DNA from: Pseudacidovorax sp. RU35E
Lineage (GTDB): Bacteria; Pseudomonadota; Gammaproteobacteria; Burkholderiales; Burkholderiaceae_C
DNA: 64,000 nucleotides
Assembly (NCBI RefSeq): GCF_900156165.1
Contig: NZ_FTMY01000012.1
Location: 124,001-188,000, forward strand
Direction of reading: 5' to 3'
A program made the translations under genes and the position numbers. This document shows, piece after piece, positions 16,989 to 26,190 of this stretch. The notes beneath the pieces were generated by a model. It was given only the letters and a program-made list of their open reading frames with translations, ran no database searches and was not told the origin of the DNA. Numbering within the stretch: position 1 is the first letter of the stretch; each line of letters starts with the position of its first letter.

Positions 16989-17795
16989 ATGCGTCCCGCT
17001 GCCCTGCCCCACTGGTCCGAGCCGGATCCACTCCCTATGGCTCCCGCGAGACCACGCGCCATCCCAACTCCCGGGGAGATCCCGCAGGGCGTCTGGCGCG
17101 GCAGTGAGCTGGGCAGCCAAGTCACCGAGACGGTGCCTTCCGGCTGGGCGACGCTGGACGCTCAATTGCCCGGTGGCGGATGGCCTCGCCGCTCGCTCAC
17201 TGAAGTGCTCGCGCCCCAGCCAGCCGTCTGCGAATGGCGCCTGCTCGGCGGCGTGCTCGGGCACGTTGCTGCTGCTGGCGGCCAGGTCGTGCTGGTGGGC
17301 CCACCGAAACCACCGCACCTGCCAGGCCTGCTGCATGCCGGAGTCAGTGCGGCCCAGGTGATTTGGGTGAAGGCCGAGACGCCCGCTGAGCGCTTATGGG
17401 TCACCGAGCAAATGATCAAGTCCGACGCCGCCGGCGCCATCGTGGCCTGGCTGCCGCAGGCGCGCCAGGAGCAGATCCGGCGCCTGCAGGTCTGCGCCCT
17501 CGCCTGCAAGGCCCCCGTCTTCCTGTTCCGACCCGAGGCGGCCCGGCATGACTCCTCGGCCGCACCGCTTCGCCTGCACACGACCTTCCGGTTGGACTGG
17601 GAGCTGGAGGTCGACATTTTCAAGCGCCGTGGCCCCGCCATGGACGCGCCACTTCGTCTGCCCTCCATCCCGGGCGGTCTGTCCTCCATCCTCACGCCTC
17701 GGCTGCTGACACCGAGCCGCCTGACCCAAGCCAAGGAGGCCTCGCATGCTGTGGGCAGCCCTGCTCCCCGCACTCGAGAACGCGCCCTCCACTGA
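16989..17795 (+). CDS. imuA: ImuA, SOS mutasome RecA-like accessory protein
   Basis: 268 residues from ATG 16989, just downstream of the LexA box; the open frame extends upstream through the operator and is not used. Recognisable features are 'GWATLDAQLPGGGWPRRSLTE' type spacing, 'GHVAAAGGQVVLVGPPKPPHLPG', and 'VIWVKAETPAERLWVTEQ'. These follow the RecA/SulA-like ImuA pattern, with a degenerate P-loop region. ImuA works with ImuB and DnaE2 in error-prone translesion synthesis. The 3' end overlaps imuB by 50 bases, indicating tight coupling. Confidence 0.88.
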   Translation: MRPAALPHWSEPDPLPMAPARPRAIPTPGEIPQGVWRGSELGSQVTETVPSGWATLDAQLPGGGWPRRSLTEVLAPQPAVCEWRLLGGVLGHVAAAGGQVVLVGPPKPPHLPGLLHAGVSAAQVIWVKAETPAERLWVTEQMIKSDAAGAIVAWLPQARQEQIRRLQVCALACKAPVFLFRPEAARHDSSAAPLRLHTTFRLDWELEVDIFKRRGPAMDAPLRLPSIPGGLSSILTPRLLTPSRLTQAKEASHAVGSPAPRTRERALH

Positions 17796-19056
17796 GCTGC
17801 TGCACGGCGCCGCGCAGTGGGCCATGCAGTACACACCGCGCGTCACGGTCCTGGAGGCATCGGCGCTGGCGATGGAGCTTTCAGCGAGTACGCGCCTCTT
17901 TGGCGGCAAGCGCCTGCTGGTCGAGCGCATTCGCAACGAGGCGCCGGAACTCGATCTGCGTGTGCCCAGCTGGGCACCGACGAGCCTGGCCGCCCTGGCG
18001 TTGGCGCGGGCCAAGCAGACCAACGGCTTCAGCAAGCCGCTGGCGGAAGTGCTGGATGCCCTGCCCTTCGATGCGCTGAGCGCCGCCCGGGCGCACGAGG
18101 CCACCTTGTCCCGGCTGGGCTGCCGCAACCTGGGCGATGTGCGGGCCCTCCCGCGCGGAGGCCTGAGCCGCCGCTTCGATGCCGGCCTGCTGACCGCCAT
18201 GGACCAAGCCTATGGCCTGCGGCCCGAGACGCATGCCTGGGTCCAGCCTGCCGACCGCTTCGCCCAGCGGCTGGAGCTGATGTCACGGGTGGAGCTGGCC
18301 CCGGCCATGCTGTTCGGGGCGCGGCGTTTGCTGCTGCAGATGTGCGGCTGGCTCGCAGCCCGGCGCAGCGGCACGACCGCCATCACGCTGAAATGGTGCC
18401 ACGACGTGATGCGCTCGAAGACTGCCGGAGACGGTGGCGAACTCACCGTGCGCACGGCCGAGGTCACGCGCAACGTCGAGCACCTGTCGCGCCTGCTGGC
18501 CGAGCACCTGGCTAAGGTCGAGCTCAAGGCGCCGGTGGGCGATCTGGAACTGATCGCCGACGAAGTGCAGCCCATGGAGGAGCGCAGCTTCGCCCTGCTG
18601 CCCGATCCTGCGCAGAGCGGCGAATCCCTCGCCCTGGTGCTGGAGCGCGTGGCCGCCCGCCTGGGCCCCGAGCGCGTGCTGCGCCCGGTAACCGCCGCAG
18701 ACCACCGCATGGAGTGGATGGTGCACTGGCAGCCGGCCGACCAGCCTCTGCCTCGAAAGCCCTTGCACGACATCTCGCTGCCGCAGCCCACATTCATGCT
18801 GCCCCAGCCGCTGAAGCTGGCAGTGCGCGGCGACCGGCCGATCTACCAAGGGCCGCTAATCATGCTGTCGGGCCCGCACCGGGTCGAGGGCGGCTGGTGG
18901 CATCGCCTGTCCGACGACCAGGGCCAGCAGTCCACGGCCAATGTGCTGCGCGACTACTGGGTTGCGCTGAGCGAACACGCTGGCGTGCTGTGGGTCTTCC
19001 ACACCCGGCTGGACGACGAGCGCAGCGCCTGGTTCCTGCAGGGCGTATTTGCGTGA
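17746..19056 (+). CDS. imuB: ImuB, catalytically inactive Y-family polymerase homologue
   Basis: 436 residues starting 'MLWAALLPALENAPS'. The Y-family layout is present: palm-like N-terminus, helix-hairpin region 'LSRLGCRNLGDVRALPRGGL', and little-finger region around 'RRSGTTAITLKW'. The metal-binding Asp/Glu triad expected near the N-terminus and in the palm is missing, as is typical for ImuB. The C-terminal part ('DQPLPRKPL', 'RGDRPIYQGPL') matches the region that links to the sliding clamp and partners. ImuB is a hub that recruits DnaE2 to the beta clamp. It overlaps imuA and is nine bases ahead of dnaE2, forming one SOS operon. Confidence 0.9.
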   Translation: MLWAALLPALENAPSTELLHGAAQWAMQYTPRVTVLEASALAMELSASTRLFGGKRLLVERIRNEAPELDLRVPSWAPTSLAALALARAKQTNGFSKPLAEVLDALPFDALSAARAHEATLSRLGCRNLGDVRALPRGGLSRRFDAGLLTAMDQAYGLRPETHAWVQPADRFAQRLELMSRVELAPAMLFGARRLLLQMCGWLAARRSGTTAITLKWCHDVMRSKTAGDGGELTVRTAEVTRNVEHLSRLLAEHLAKVELKAPVGDLELIADEVQPMEERSFALLPDPAQSGESLALVLERVAARLGPERVLRPVTAADHRMEWMVHWQPADQPLPRKPLHDISLPQPTFMLPQPLKLAVRGDRPIYQGPLIMLSGPHRVEGGWWHRLSDDQGQQSTANVLRDYWVALSEHAGVLWVFHTRLDDERSAWFLQGVFA

Positions 19057-19065
19057 CGCAACCCC

Positions 19066-22000
19066 ATGGCGCTCTCCCACTACGCCGAGCTTTGGTGTCT
19101 CTCCAACTTCTCGTTCCTGCGCGGCGCCAGCCGTCCTGAGGAACTGGTCGAGCGTGCCCACGAGCTGGGATATTCCGCGCTCGCCCTCACCGACGAATGC
19201 TCCATGGCGGGCATCGTGCGGGCGCATGTGGCGGCCAGGGATGTGGGACTCAAGCTGCTCATCGGGGCACAGTTCAAGGTCGAGCACGAGGTCCCGTTCA
19301 CGTTAATCGTCCTGGCGCGTAACCTCGAGGGCTACGGCAATCTGTGCGAATTCATCACTGGGTTGCGCCGCAGCGCCGACAAGGGCACTTACCGGCTGAC
19401 CTTCGGCCATCTGGCCAAACAGCGCTTCGAGGACTGCCTGGTGCTGCTCGCCCCGCCGCGGGGCACCACTTCTGACCACCTGAACGCCCTCACAGACTGG
19501 CTGCAAGCGAGCTTCGAGGATCGATGCTGGCTGGTCGCGCTGCGCGAGCGGGTGCTGGGCGACGAGATGTGGCTGCACCAGTTGCGCCAGGCGGCGGACG
19601 CCTTCGGTGTGCCCGTGGTGGCCGGCGGCGACGTTCACATGCACGTGCGCTCCCGCAAGCCGCTGCAGGATGTCCTGACCGCCACCCGCATCGGCAAGCC
19701 GCTCACAGAATGCGGCCTGGCCCTACAGCCCAATGCCGAGCGCCACCTGCGCACCCGGCTGCGCCTGGCCCAGCTTTACCCCGCCTCGCTTCTTCGCGAA
19801 ACCCTGCACGTGGCCGAGCTCTGCGACTTTTCCCTGGACGAACTGCGCTACCAGTATCCCGACGAGGTCGTGCCAACGGGCGAGACCCCAGCCTCCTACC
19901 TGCGGCGCATCACCTACGAAGGCGCCGGCCGCCGGTGGCCGGAGGGCGTCTCGGCCAAGGTGCAGCAGCAGATCGAGCACGAGCTGTCGCTCATCTCTGA
20001 GCTGCACTACGACCACTACTTCCTGACCGTCTACGACATCGTGCGCTTCGCCCGCTCCCGGCACATCCTCTGCCAGGGTAGGGGGTCTGCGGCCAACTCG
20101 GTCGTCTGCTACTGCCTGGGCGTCACCGAAGTGGATCCGGCGCGCATGTCGGTGCTCTTCGAGCGCTTCATCAGCAGGGAGCGCAACGAACCACCCGACA
20201 TCGACATCGACTTCGAGCACGAACGCCGTGAAGAGGTGATGCAGTACCTGTACCAGAAGTACGGGCGCGACCGCGCCGCCCTCGTGGCGACGGTGATCAG
20301 CTACCGGCCGCGCTCGGCCATCCGGGACGTGGGCAAGGCGCTCGGCTTCGACCTGGAGACGGTGGATGCATTGGCCAAGGGCCACCAGTGGTGGGATGGG
20401 CGAGAAGTGCGGCCGGAGGCCTGGGCCGAGGTCGGCCTCAATCCCGACGACCTGCGGGTGCGCCAGTTGGTGGCGATCACGCAGCAGTTGATGGGCTTTC
20501 CCCGTCACCTGTCGCAGCACGTGGGCGGCTTCGTTCTCACGCGAGGCCCGCTCGCCCGCATGGTGCCCATCGAGAACGCGTCGATGGTGGACCGCACGGT
20601 GATCGAGTGGGACAAGGACGATCTGGATGCCGTGGGCCTGCTCAAGGTGGACTGCCTGGCCCTGGGCATGCTCACCGCCATTAGGAAATCGCTGGAGTTC
20701 ATCGGGCAGCGCCGGGGCTACCGCTTCGAGATGCAGGACATCCCGGCGGAGGACAGCACCACCTACGACATGATCTGCAAAGCGGACACGGTGGGCGTCT
20801 TCCAGATCGAAAGCCGGGCCCAGCAGGGCATGCTGCCCCGCCTGAAGCCCCGCTGCTTCTACGACCTGGTGATCGAGGTCGCCATCGTACGGCCGGGGCC
20901 CATTCAGGGCGGCATGGTCCATCCCTACCTGAACCGGCGCCAGGGCAAAGAGCCGGTCACCTACCCCAGCGAAGCCTTGAAGGAAGCGCTGGGGCGCACG
21001 CTGGGCGTTCCCGTGTTCCAGGAGCAGGTGATGCAGATCTCCATCCTCGCCGCGGGCTTCACGCCGGGCGAGGCGGACGGGCTGCGGCGCTCGATGGCCG
21101 CGTGGAAGCGCAAGGGCGGGCTGCAGCAGTACTACGACAAGATCGTGAACGGCATGACGGACCGTGGCTACGACGAAGCGTTCGCCAAGAGCATCTTCGA
21201 GCAGATCAAGGGTTTCAGTGAGTACGGCTTTCCGGAGAGCCACGCGGCCAGCTTTGCGCTGCTGGTCTACGCCAGCTGCTGGATCAAGTGCCATCACCCG
21301 GCGGAGTTCCTAGCCGCCATGCTCAACAGCCAGCCCCTGGGGTTCTATTCGCCATCGCAGCTGGTGCAGGACGCGAAGCGGCACGGCGTCGTTGTGCGTC
21401 CCGTGGACGTGATGCACAGCCAGGTGGACTGCTCGCTGGAGGGGCTGCCGCATCCACCGGCGGTGCGGCTGGGCCTGCGCATGATCGACAAGCTCAAGGG
21501 TGAGTCGGCGCAGCGGATCGTTCGGGCGCGGGAGCTGGCGCCATTCGACAGTGCAGAAGACCTGGCCCGGCGAGCCGGCCTGGAGCAACACGAGTTGAAA
21601 ATCCTCGCAGCGGCCGATGCGCTGATGAGCCTGTCCGGTCATCGGCGCCAGCAGGTCTGGGATGCGGCAGCGTTGCGACGAGCGCCGGTCCTGCTGCAGG
21701 ACGCGCCGGTGGACGAGGACTATCTGGAGCTGCCCGAAGCACCCGAGGGCGAGGAGATCGTGTGGGACTACCGATCCCTCGGTCTGACGCTGCGCCGCCA
21801 CCCGCTGGCGTTGCTGCGGGAAAGGCTCAAAGCCAAGGGCCTCAGCACCGCGGCTGACCTGCATAACCTGCCCAATGGCAGCCAGGTGCGCTACTGCGGC
21901 ATCGTGACGCTGCGCCAGCAGCCGGATACGGCCAATGGGACGATCTTCGTGTCGCTCGAAGATGAGACGGGCGTGGTGCAGGTGATCTGCTGGAAGAGCC

Positions 22001-22167
22001 TGCGGGAGCAGCAGCGCGAGGTGTTGCTGCAGTCGAGGCTGCTGGCAGTGCGGGGGGAGTGGCAGCGAGAGGGTCAGGTGCGGAACCTCATTGCCCATCG
22101 GCTTGCCGACCTGTCACCGCTATTAGGGCGGCTGGCCGACTCGGCGGGAAGCCGAGATTTCCGATGA
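19066..22167 (+). CDS. dnaE2: Error-prone DNA polymerase DnaE2 (ImuC)
   Basis: 1033 residues, the usual length for DnaE2 and shorter than replicative DnaE. An N-terminal PHP domain begins 'YAELWCLSNFSFLRGAS'. The C-family palm carries 'GRGSAANSVVCYCLGVT' and the catalytic 'PPDIDIDFEHERREEV'; further polymerase motifs include 'FPRHLSQHVGGFV', 'QIESRAQQGML' and 'FPESHAASFALLVYASCW'. A C-terminal OB-fold ('RYCGIVTLRQQPDTANG') completes it. It performs mutagenic translesion synthesis with ImuA/ImuB, under the LexA box ahead of imuA. The reading frame is intact. Confidence 0.94.
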   Translation: MALSHYAELWCLSNFSFLRGASRPEELVERAHELGYSALALTDECSMAGIVRAHVAARDVGLKLLIGAQFKVEHEVPFTLIVLARNLEGYGNLCEFITGLRRSADKGTYRLTFGHLAKQRFEDCLVLLAPPRGTTSDHLNALTDWLQASFEDRCWLVALRERVLGDEMWLHQLRQAADAFGVPVVAGGDVHMHVRSRKPLQDVLTATRIGKPLTECGLALQPNAERHLRTRLRLAQLYPASLLRETLHVAELCDFSLDELRYQYPDEVVPTGETPASYLRRITYEGAGRRWPEGVSAKVQQQIEHELSLISELHYDHYFLTVYDIVRFARSRHILCQGRGSAANSVVCYCLGVTEVDPARMSVLFERFISRERNEPPDIDIDFEHERREEVMQYLYQKYGRDRAALVATVISYRPRSAIRDVGKALGFDLETVDALAKGHQWWDGREVRPEAWAEVGLNPDDLRVRQLVAITQQLMGFPRHLSQHVGGFVLTRGPLARMVPIENASMVDRTVIEWDKDDLDAVGLLKVDCLALGMLTAIRKSLEFIGQRRGYRFEMQDIPAEDSTTYDMICKADTVGVFQIESRAQQGMLPRLKPRCFYDLVIEVAIVRPGPIQGGMVHPYLNRRQGKEPVTYPSEALKEALGRTLGVPVFQEQVMQISILAAGFTPGEADGLRRSMAAWKRKGGLQQYYDKIVNGMTDRGYDEAFAKSIFEQIKGFSEYGFPESHAASFALLVYASCWIKCHHPAEFLAAMLNSQPLGFYSPSQLVQDAKRHGVVVRPVDVMHSQVDCSLEGLPHPPAVRLGLRMIDKLKGESAQRIVRARELAPFDSAEDLARRAGLEQHELKILAAADALMSLSGHRRQQVWDAAALRRAPVLLQDAPVDEDYLELPEAPEGEEIVWDYRSLGLTLRRHPLALLRERLKAKGLSTAADLHNLPNGSQVRYCGIVTLRQQPDTANGTIFVSLEDETGVVQVICWKSLREQQREVLLQSRLLAVRGEWQREGQVRNLIAHRLADLSPLLGRLADSAGSRDFR

Positions 22168-22295
22168 GGGAGCGAGATTTTGCAAAGTGGAGCGCCGCTG
22201 CGTTTTGCATTGGCTGCGCATGCCATGCCTGTCTTGCAACGGCAGCGGTGCGCAACACACCAACGAGTAGCGTGTAAATAACGGCCTCCACCTAG

Positions 22296-22312
22296 GGATG
22301 CTCTTCACCAAT
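22296..22312 (+). repeat. IS5-family left terminal inverted repeat
   Basis: GGATGCTCTTCACCAAT; its exact reverse complement is at the right end. Confidence 0.88.
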
Positions 22313-22452
22313 CGTTGTGCCACGCGCTGAAGCGGTTTGAATGTTTGGTGCGGTGGATGGCTGCGCCCGGTGGGTCGGTCCAGTCAGCGATGACGCCCGA
22401 GGCAGGTTCGACAAGAGCGCCAAGGTCGCCGGTTTCGCGCTTTGCATGGCCG

Positions 22453-23432
22453 TCACGCCGATGCCGGACGCACCTGGGCCATCAATGTCTGTCTGACCAT
22501 CCACAGGTTGCTCAGCGCAAACAGCACCTTCAACTGCACGGTGTTCTTCGCCAGGCCGCGGTAGCGCACCTTCACATGTCCGAACTGGCGCTTGATCACA
22601 CGACACGGGTGCTCGACCTTGGCGCGTACGCTTGCCTTCAGCCGCTCGATCTTTTCGGTCAGTGCATCCACCGCGTCGGTCGCGGTTCAAGCGCTCGGCG
22701 CAGCCCCGGACGCATCGCCACATGCCAGCGCACGTGCGCCCTCGCATCAGGACGCTTGTTCACGCCCTGGTAGCCCGCATCGCCGAACGCGAACTTCTCC
22801 TGCCCGTGCAGCAGGCCGTTGCCCTCGACCACGTCGTTGACGTTGCCAGCGGTGCCCCGCACCGTGTGCACCAGCCCCGAGTCGGCGTCCACACCGATGT
22901 GCGCCTTCATGCCGAAGTGCCACTGGTTGCCCTTCTTGCTCTGGTGCATCTCGGGGTCTCGCTTGCCGTCCTTGTTCTTGGTCGAACTGGGGGCCGCAAT
23001 CAGCGTGGCATCCACCACCGTGCCGGCCTTGAGCATCAGTCCCTGGCCCGTGAGCAGTTCGTTCACCCGCGCCAGGATCTGATCGGCCAGTTTGTGCTGC
23101 TCCAGCAAGCGGCGAAAGCGCAGGATGCTCGAATCGCTGGGCAGCGCATCGCCCCAGTTGGATAGGCCGGCGAAGTCGCGAAAGACGGGTACGTCGTGCA
23201 GGGCCTCTTCCATCGCCGGGTCCGACAGGTTGAACCACTGTTGCATGAAATGGATGCGCAGCAGCGTCTCCACGGCGAAAGGCTGCTGGCCGCGGCGGCC
23301 ACTCTCGGGCGCGAAGGGCTCGATCAGTGCCACCAGGTCGTGCCAGGGCACCACCCTGTCCATCGAATCGAGAAACTCGCGCTTGCGCGTTCGCTTGGTC
23401 GACAGCGGCAGGCCCAGGCTCGTTTGCTTCAT
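22453..23432 (-). pseudogene. IS5-family transposase, frameshifted
   Basis: The first frame from ATG 23432 (MKQTSLGLPLS) covers the N-terminal helix-turn-helix and DDE core: 'GTVVDATLIAAPSSTKNKDG' and 'FGMKAHIGVDADSGLVHTV', then 'FGDAGYQGV'. It fails near 22685 ('[12 protein letters not shown]' then stop). The original product continues in another frame as '[20 protein letters not shown]' and '[19 protein letters not shown]', which holds the catalytic Glu region. One single-base change therefore separates two otherwise good halves. It is most simply an inactivated transposase; programmed frameshifting is less likely because this family usually has one frame. Confidence 0.82.
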
Positions 23433-23483
23433 GGCCAGCATGCTCGGCCTTCACGAGGCCGCACGCAAGCACATCGGCGGGCT

Positions 23484-23500
23484 ATTGGTGAAGAGCATCC
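23484..23500 (-). repeat. IS5-family right terminal inverted repeat
   Basis: The exact reverse complement of the left repeat, followed by the duplicated CTAG. Confidence 0.88.
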
Positions 23501-23544
23501 CTAGTAGGCTACTCCGCGGATCCGAAGTATTGCACCACCGAAAT

Positions 23545-24327
23545 TCAGTGGGTCTGCGCCGAGCGCTGCGAAGCGTGCCAACCTAATAGGCGCCCCTCAA
23601 CGGCCTCAAGCACTTGGAACAGCAGAACGCCAAGCAGGCAAAGCAAGCCAAGCGCCACGAACACAGTGGGTGTGTCGAAGCTGCCCTGTGCCACCAGGAT
23701 TACATGCCCCAGGCCCGACTCGCCGGCCACGAACTCGCCGACGATGGTGCCAATCAGCGCGAAGGACACGCCGACCTTCATTCCCGCGAAAATGCTTGGC
23801 AGCGCATTCGGGAAGCGAATCTTCCAAAGCATGGAGGCGCGCGAAGCACGGTTCACGCGTGCCATGTCCAGCATGTCAGGGTCGGTTGAGCGAAGGCCCA
23901 AGACGCTGTCGATCAGAATCGGAAAGATCGCGATGAGCATCGCGATCGCCACCTTGGGCAGGCTGCCCGTGCCCATCCAGATCACAAAGAGTGGTGCGAG
24001 CGCTACCTTAGGCACGGCATTCATTGCGATCAGCAGCGAGTACAACGTGCGATCCAGAAAACGCGAGTAGACGATGCCGATGGCAGCCGCCACGCCAAGC
24101 ACGATTGCGAGCGCGAAGCCGTACAGCGTGGTGCGAAGCGTGCTCCAGCTTTCCTGCATCAAGTAGGCTGGTTGATCCAAGAACTTCTGCCAGACCTTGC
24201 TCGGGGCCGGCAGCAGGAACTCGCGCACGCCGAAGCTGCGCACGCTGAACTCCCATAGCGCCAACAGCACCGCGACCGTCAGCAACGCCTGCCAGCTGCG
24301 CTGAGTGTGCGCCAGTATGCTTTTCAT
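23545..24327 (-). CDS. ABC transporter permease (SsuC/TauC family)
   Basis: 260 residues with about six membrane segments; the first spans 'ALLTVAVLLALWEF'. The binding-protein-dependent transport signature (EAA loop) lies around 'MARVNRASRASMLWKIRFPNALPSIF'. This family serves sulfonate, taurine, nitrate and thiamine-precursor importers. It follows the ATPase gene by 14 bases and closes the hydantoinase/ABC operon. The substrate is probably a cyclic amide or related small N-compound, judged by the upstream hyuAB genes rather than by the sequence itself. Confidence 0.88.
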   Translation of the reverse strand: MKSILAHTQRSWQALLTVAVLLALWEFSVRSFGVREFLLPAPSKVWQKFLDQPAYLMQESWSTLRTTLYGFALAIVLGVAAAIGIVYSRFLDRTLYSLLIAMNAVPKVALAPLFVIWMGTGSLPKVAIAMLIAIFPILIDSVLGLRSTDPDMLDMARVNRASRASMLWKIRFPNALPSIFAGMKVGVSFALIGTIVGEFVAGESGLGHVILVAQGSFDTPTVFVALGLLCLLGVLLFQVLEAVEGRLLGWHASQRSAQTH

Positions 24328-24341
24328 CGTGACTCCTTGGG

Positions 24342-25127
24342 TCAGTAGGCGCCGAGCTGGCGGAAGGTTTCGCGGATACGGCCCACGTAGCGCCCGAACT
24401 CCGGCGTCTCGCGCACCTCAAGTCCGCGCGGGCGTTCCAGTGCGATGTCGAGGACGTCGGCAATGCGCCCCGGCCCGCGGGCCATCATGACAACTCGGCT
24501 GCCCAAGTACACGGCCTCGGAGATCGAGTGTGTGATGAAGACGACCGTCTTGCCCGTCGCCATCCAGGTGCGCTGAAGTTCCGCGTTCAGCGCGTCCCGC
24601 GTGAATGGGTCCAATGCGCCGAAGGGCTCATCCATGAGCAGCAATTGCGGATCCAACAGCAACGCACGGCAGATGGACACGCGCTGGCGCATTCCGCCTG
24701 ACAGCTCGCGCGGGTAGCGGTCCAGGAAGTCCGACAGGCCGAACAGCGCCAGTAACTCCTTGGCCCGCTCCGCGTAGGCCTTGGGTTTGAGACCATGGAA
24801 CTCGGCCGCGGCCAGCACGTTGCTCAGCACGTCCCGCCACTCCATGAGCAGGTCCCGCTGGAACACCACGCCCATGTCTTCCGGCGGCGCAGTGATGGCC
24901 TGTCGGCCCATCTCCAGTCGACCGCTGGTAATGGGCTCCAGACCGGCGAGGCAGCGCATCAGCGTGCTTTTGCCGCAGCCGCTAGGGCCCACAACCGAGA
25001 CGAATTCGCCTTGCTGCACCTGCAGGCTCACGTCTTGCAGCGCGGTCACGGGGCGACGCCCGGTCGTGTAGACCTTGTTCAGGCCTTCGATGACCAGCAG
25101 CGCAGTTTGCTGAGCGACGTTGGCCAT
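24342..25127 (-). CDS. ABC transporter ATP-binding protein (SsuB/TauB family)
   Basis: 261 residues from ATG 25127, seven bases after the stop of the binding-protein gene; an upstream extension of the frame overlaps that gene and has no conserved content. All ABC motifs are intact: Walker A 'VVGPSGCGKSTLMRCLAGLE', Q-loop 'GVVFQRDLLMEW', signature 'ELSGGMRQRVSICRALL', Walker B 'LLLMDEPFGALD', and H-loop 'VVFITHSISEAVYLG'. It energises import with the permease downstream. Confidence 0.9.
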   Translation of the reverse strand: MANVAQQTALLVIEGLNKVYTTGRRPVTALQDVSLQVQQGEFVSVVGPSGCGKSTLMRCLAGLEPITSGRLEMGRQAITAPPEDMGVVFQRDLLMEWRDVLSNVLAAAEFHGLKPKAYAERAKELLALFGLSDFLDRYPRELSGGMRQRVSICRALLLDPQLLLMDEPFGALDPFTRDALNAELQRTWMATGKTVVFITHSISEAVYLGSRVVMMARGPGRIADVLDIALERPRGLEVRETPEFGRYVGRIRETFRQLGAY

Positions 25128-25134
25128 GCGATCC

Positions 25135-26136
25135 TCAGGCGGACAGTAGCGCATTGGTGTAGTAATCCGAGGGTTTGCGGCCAGCCTTGATCTGGCCGGT
25201 CTGCTCCAAAGAGCGGATGGCCGCGCTCCAGTCGGCATCGGTCTGCTGGCCAAAAGGCAGGCCCTTGGCAGAGGGGCTCTCGAAGAAGGGACGGTAGGCC
25301 TCGATCTGGCCTTTGATCACGTCGGCATCCAGCCTGGCGTTGGGACGCTGTGCGAGGACAGCAGCGACGGCCTCGTCCACATGGCCGTCGTAGATGTAGT
25401 GCCAGGCCCGCACCTGCACACGGGCCAGCCTCGCCAGCGCGTCCTTCTTCGCATCCAGGTTCTTGGGCGTGGTAGCCAGTCCGTAGCTTGGGAAGTTGAT
25501 GCCGCTGTCGGTGAGCAAAATGGCACTGGCCCGCCGGCTCTTGTGCACCATGGGCTGCCCGAACGGCGCCTGCGACAGGAAGCCGTCCGAGTTGCCGGAC
25601 ACATAAGTGGAAATCATGGCGCTCGGCGCCACCATGACCAGTTCCAGTTGGCTGCGACTCATACCGTTGGCCTTCAGGAACGGATCGATGAAGGGCGTCC
25701 ATGGGCTGGTGGTGAAACAGACCAGCTTCTTCTTGCCCAGGTCCTGCGGACGCTTCACGCCTTGGCTGGCGTCGGTCATGACCGCCAGGTCGCCGGTACG
25801 CGAGAAGCCGGCGATGGACATCAGATCAAGGCCGTTCTCCTTGGCCACTGCCATGGTTCCCAGCGCGACCTGACCCACGTCAACTTGGCCTGCAGCGAGA
25901 AGCTGCAGCGTGTTGATGGTGCCAGTCCCGTCCTGCACCTCCACTTCCAGCCCCTGCTCCTTGAACCAGCCCTTCTGCTGCGCCAAGTGCATGGCGCCAT
26001 GCAGGCCCCAGGGGGAAAAGTCCATACGGACAGTGAGTTTGGCGGGCGCCTGCGCCCTTGCGCGGTGGGTGGTCAGTCCAAGGACCGGTAGAGCAACCAT
26101 TGAGGCCAGGCCTCGGGTCAAAGTACGTCTTTTCAT
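25135..26136 (-). CDS. NMT1/SsuA-like periplasmic substrate-binding protein
   Basis: 333 residues. The N-terminus 'MKRRTLTRGLASMVALPVLG' followed by 'THRARAQA' is an export signal with an AxA-type cleavage site. The mature part begins 'AKLTVRMDFSPWGLHGAMHL', the NMT1/THI5-like pattern, followed by 'QDGTGTINTLQLLAAGQVDV'. The gene lies between hyuB and the ATPase gene, so it delivers the ligand to this ABC importer. The ligand cannot be read from the sequence; hydantoin-like compounds or their precursors are the contextual guess. Confidence 0.88.
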   Translation of the reverse strand: MKRRTLTRGLASMVALPVLGLTTHRARAQAPAKLTVRMDFSPWGLHGAMHLAQQKGWFKEQGLEVEVQDGTGTINTLQLLAAGQVDVGQVALGTMAVAKENGLDLMSIAGFSRTGDLAVMTDASQGVKRPQDLGKKKLVCFTTSPWTPFIDPFLKANGMSRSQLELVMVAPSAMISTYVSGNSDGFLSQAPFGQPMVHKSRRASAILLTDSGINFPSYGLATTPKNLDAKKDALARLARVQVRAWHYIYDGHVDEAVAAVLAQRPNARLDADVIKGQIEAYRPFFESPSAKGLPFGQQTDADWSAAIRSLEQTGQIKAGRKPSDYYTNALLSA

Positions 26137-26190
26137 GGCATTCCTCAGGAGTGGTTCGAAGGTGGGGCGAAGCCAGAGGTGCTGGCAGAG

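Larger units (their letters stand above)
22296..23500 (-). mobile_element. IS5-family insertion sequence, 1205 bp, with CTAG target duplication
   Basis: Bounded by perfect 17-bp inverted repeats and flanked by CTAG at 22292-22295 and 23501-23504, the 4-bp YTAR-type duplication typical of the IS5 subgroup. The single transposase gene is on the minus strand and is frameshifted. Insertion lies between dnaE2 and the ABC permease gene and interrupts no recognisable gene. Confidence 0.88.

Noticed and set aside
19723-21297. 524-codon minus-strand frame across dnaE2
   Set aside because: Antisense to conserved polymerase motifs, with His/Gln/Arg-rich low-information protein.
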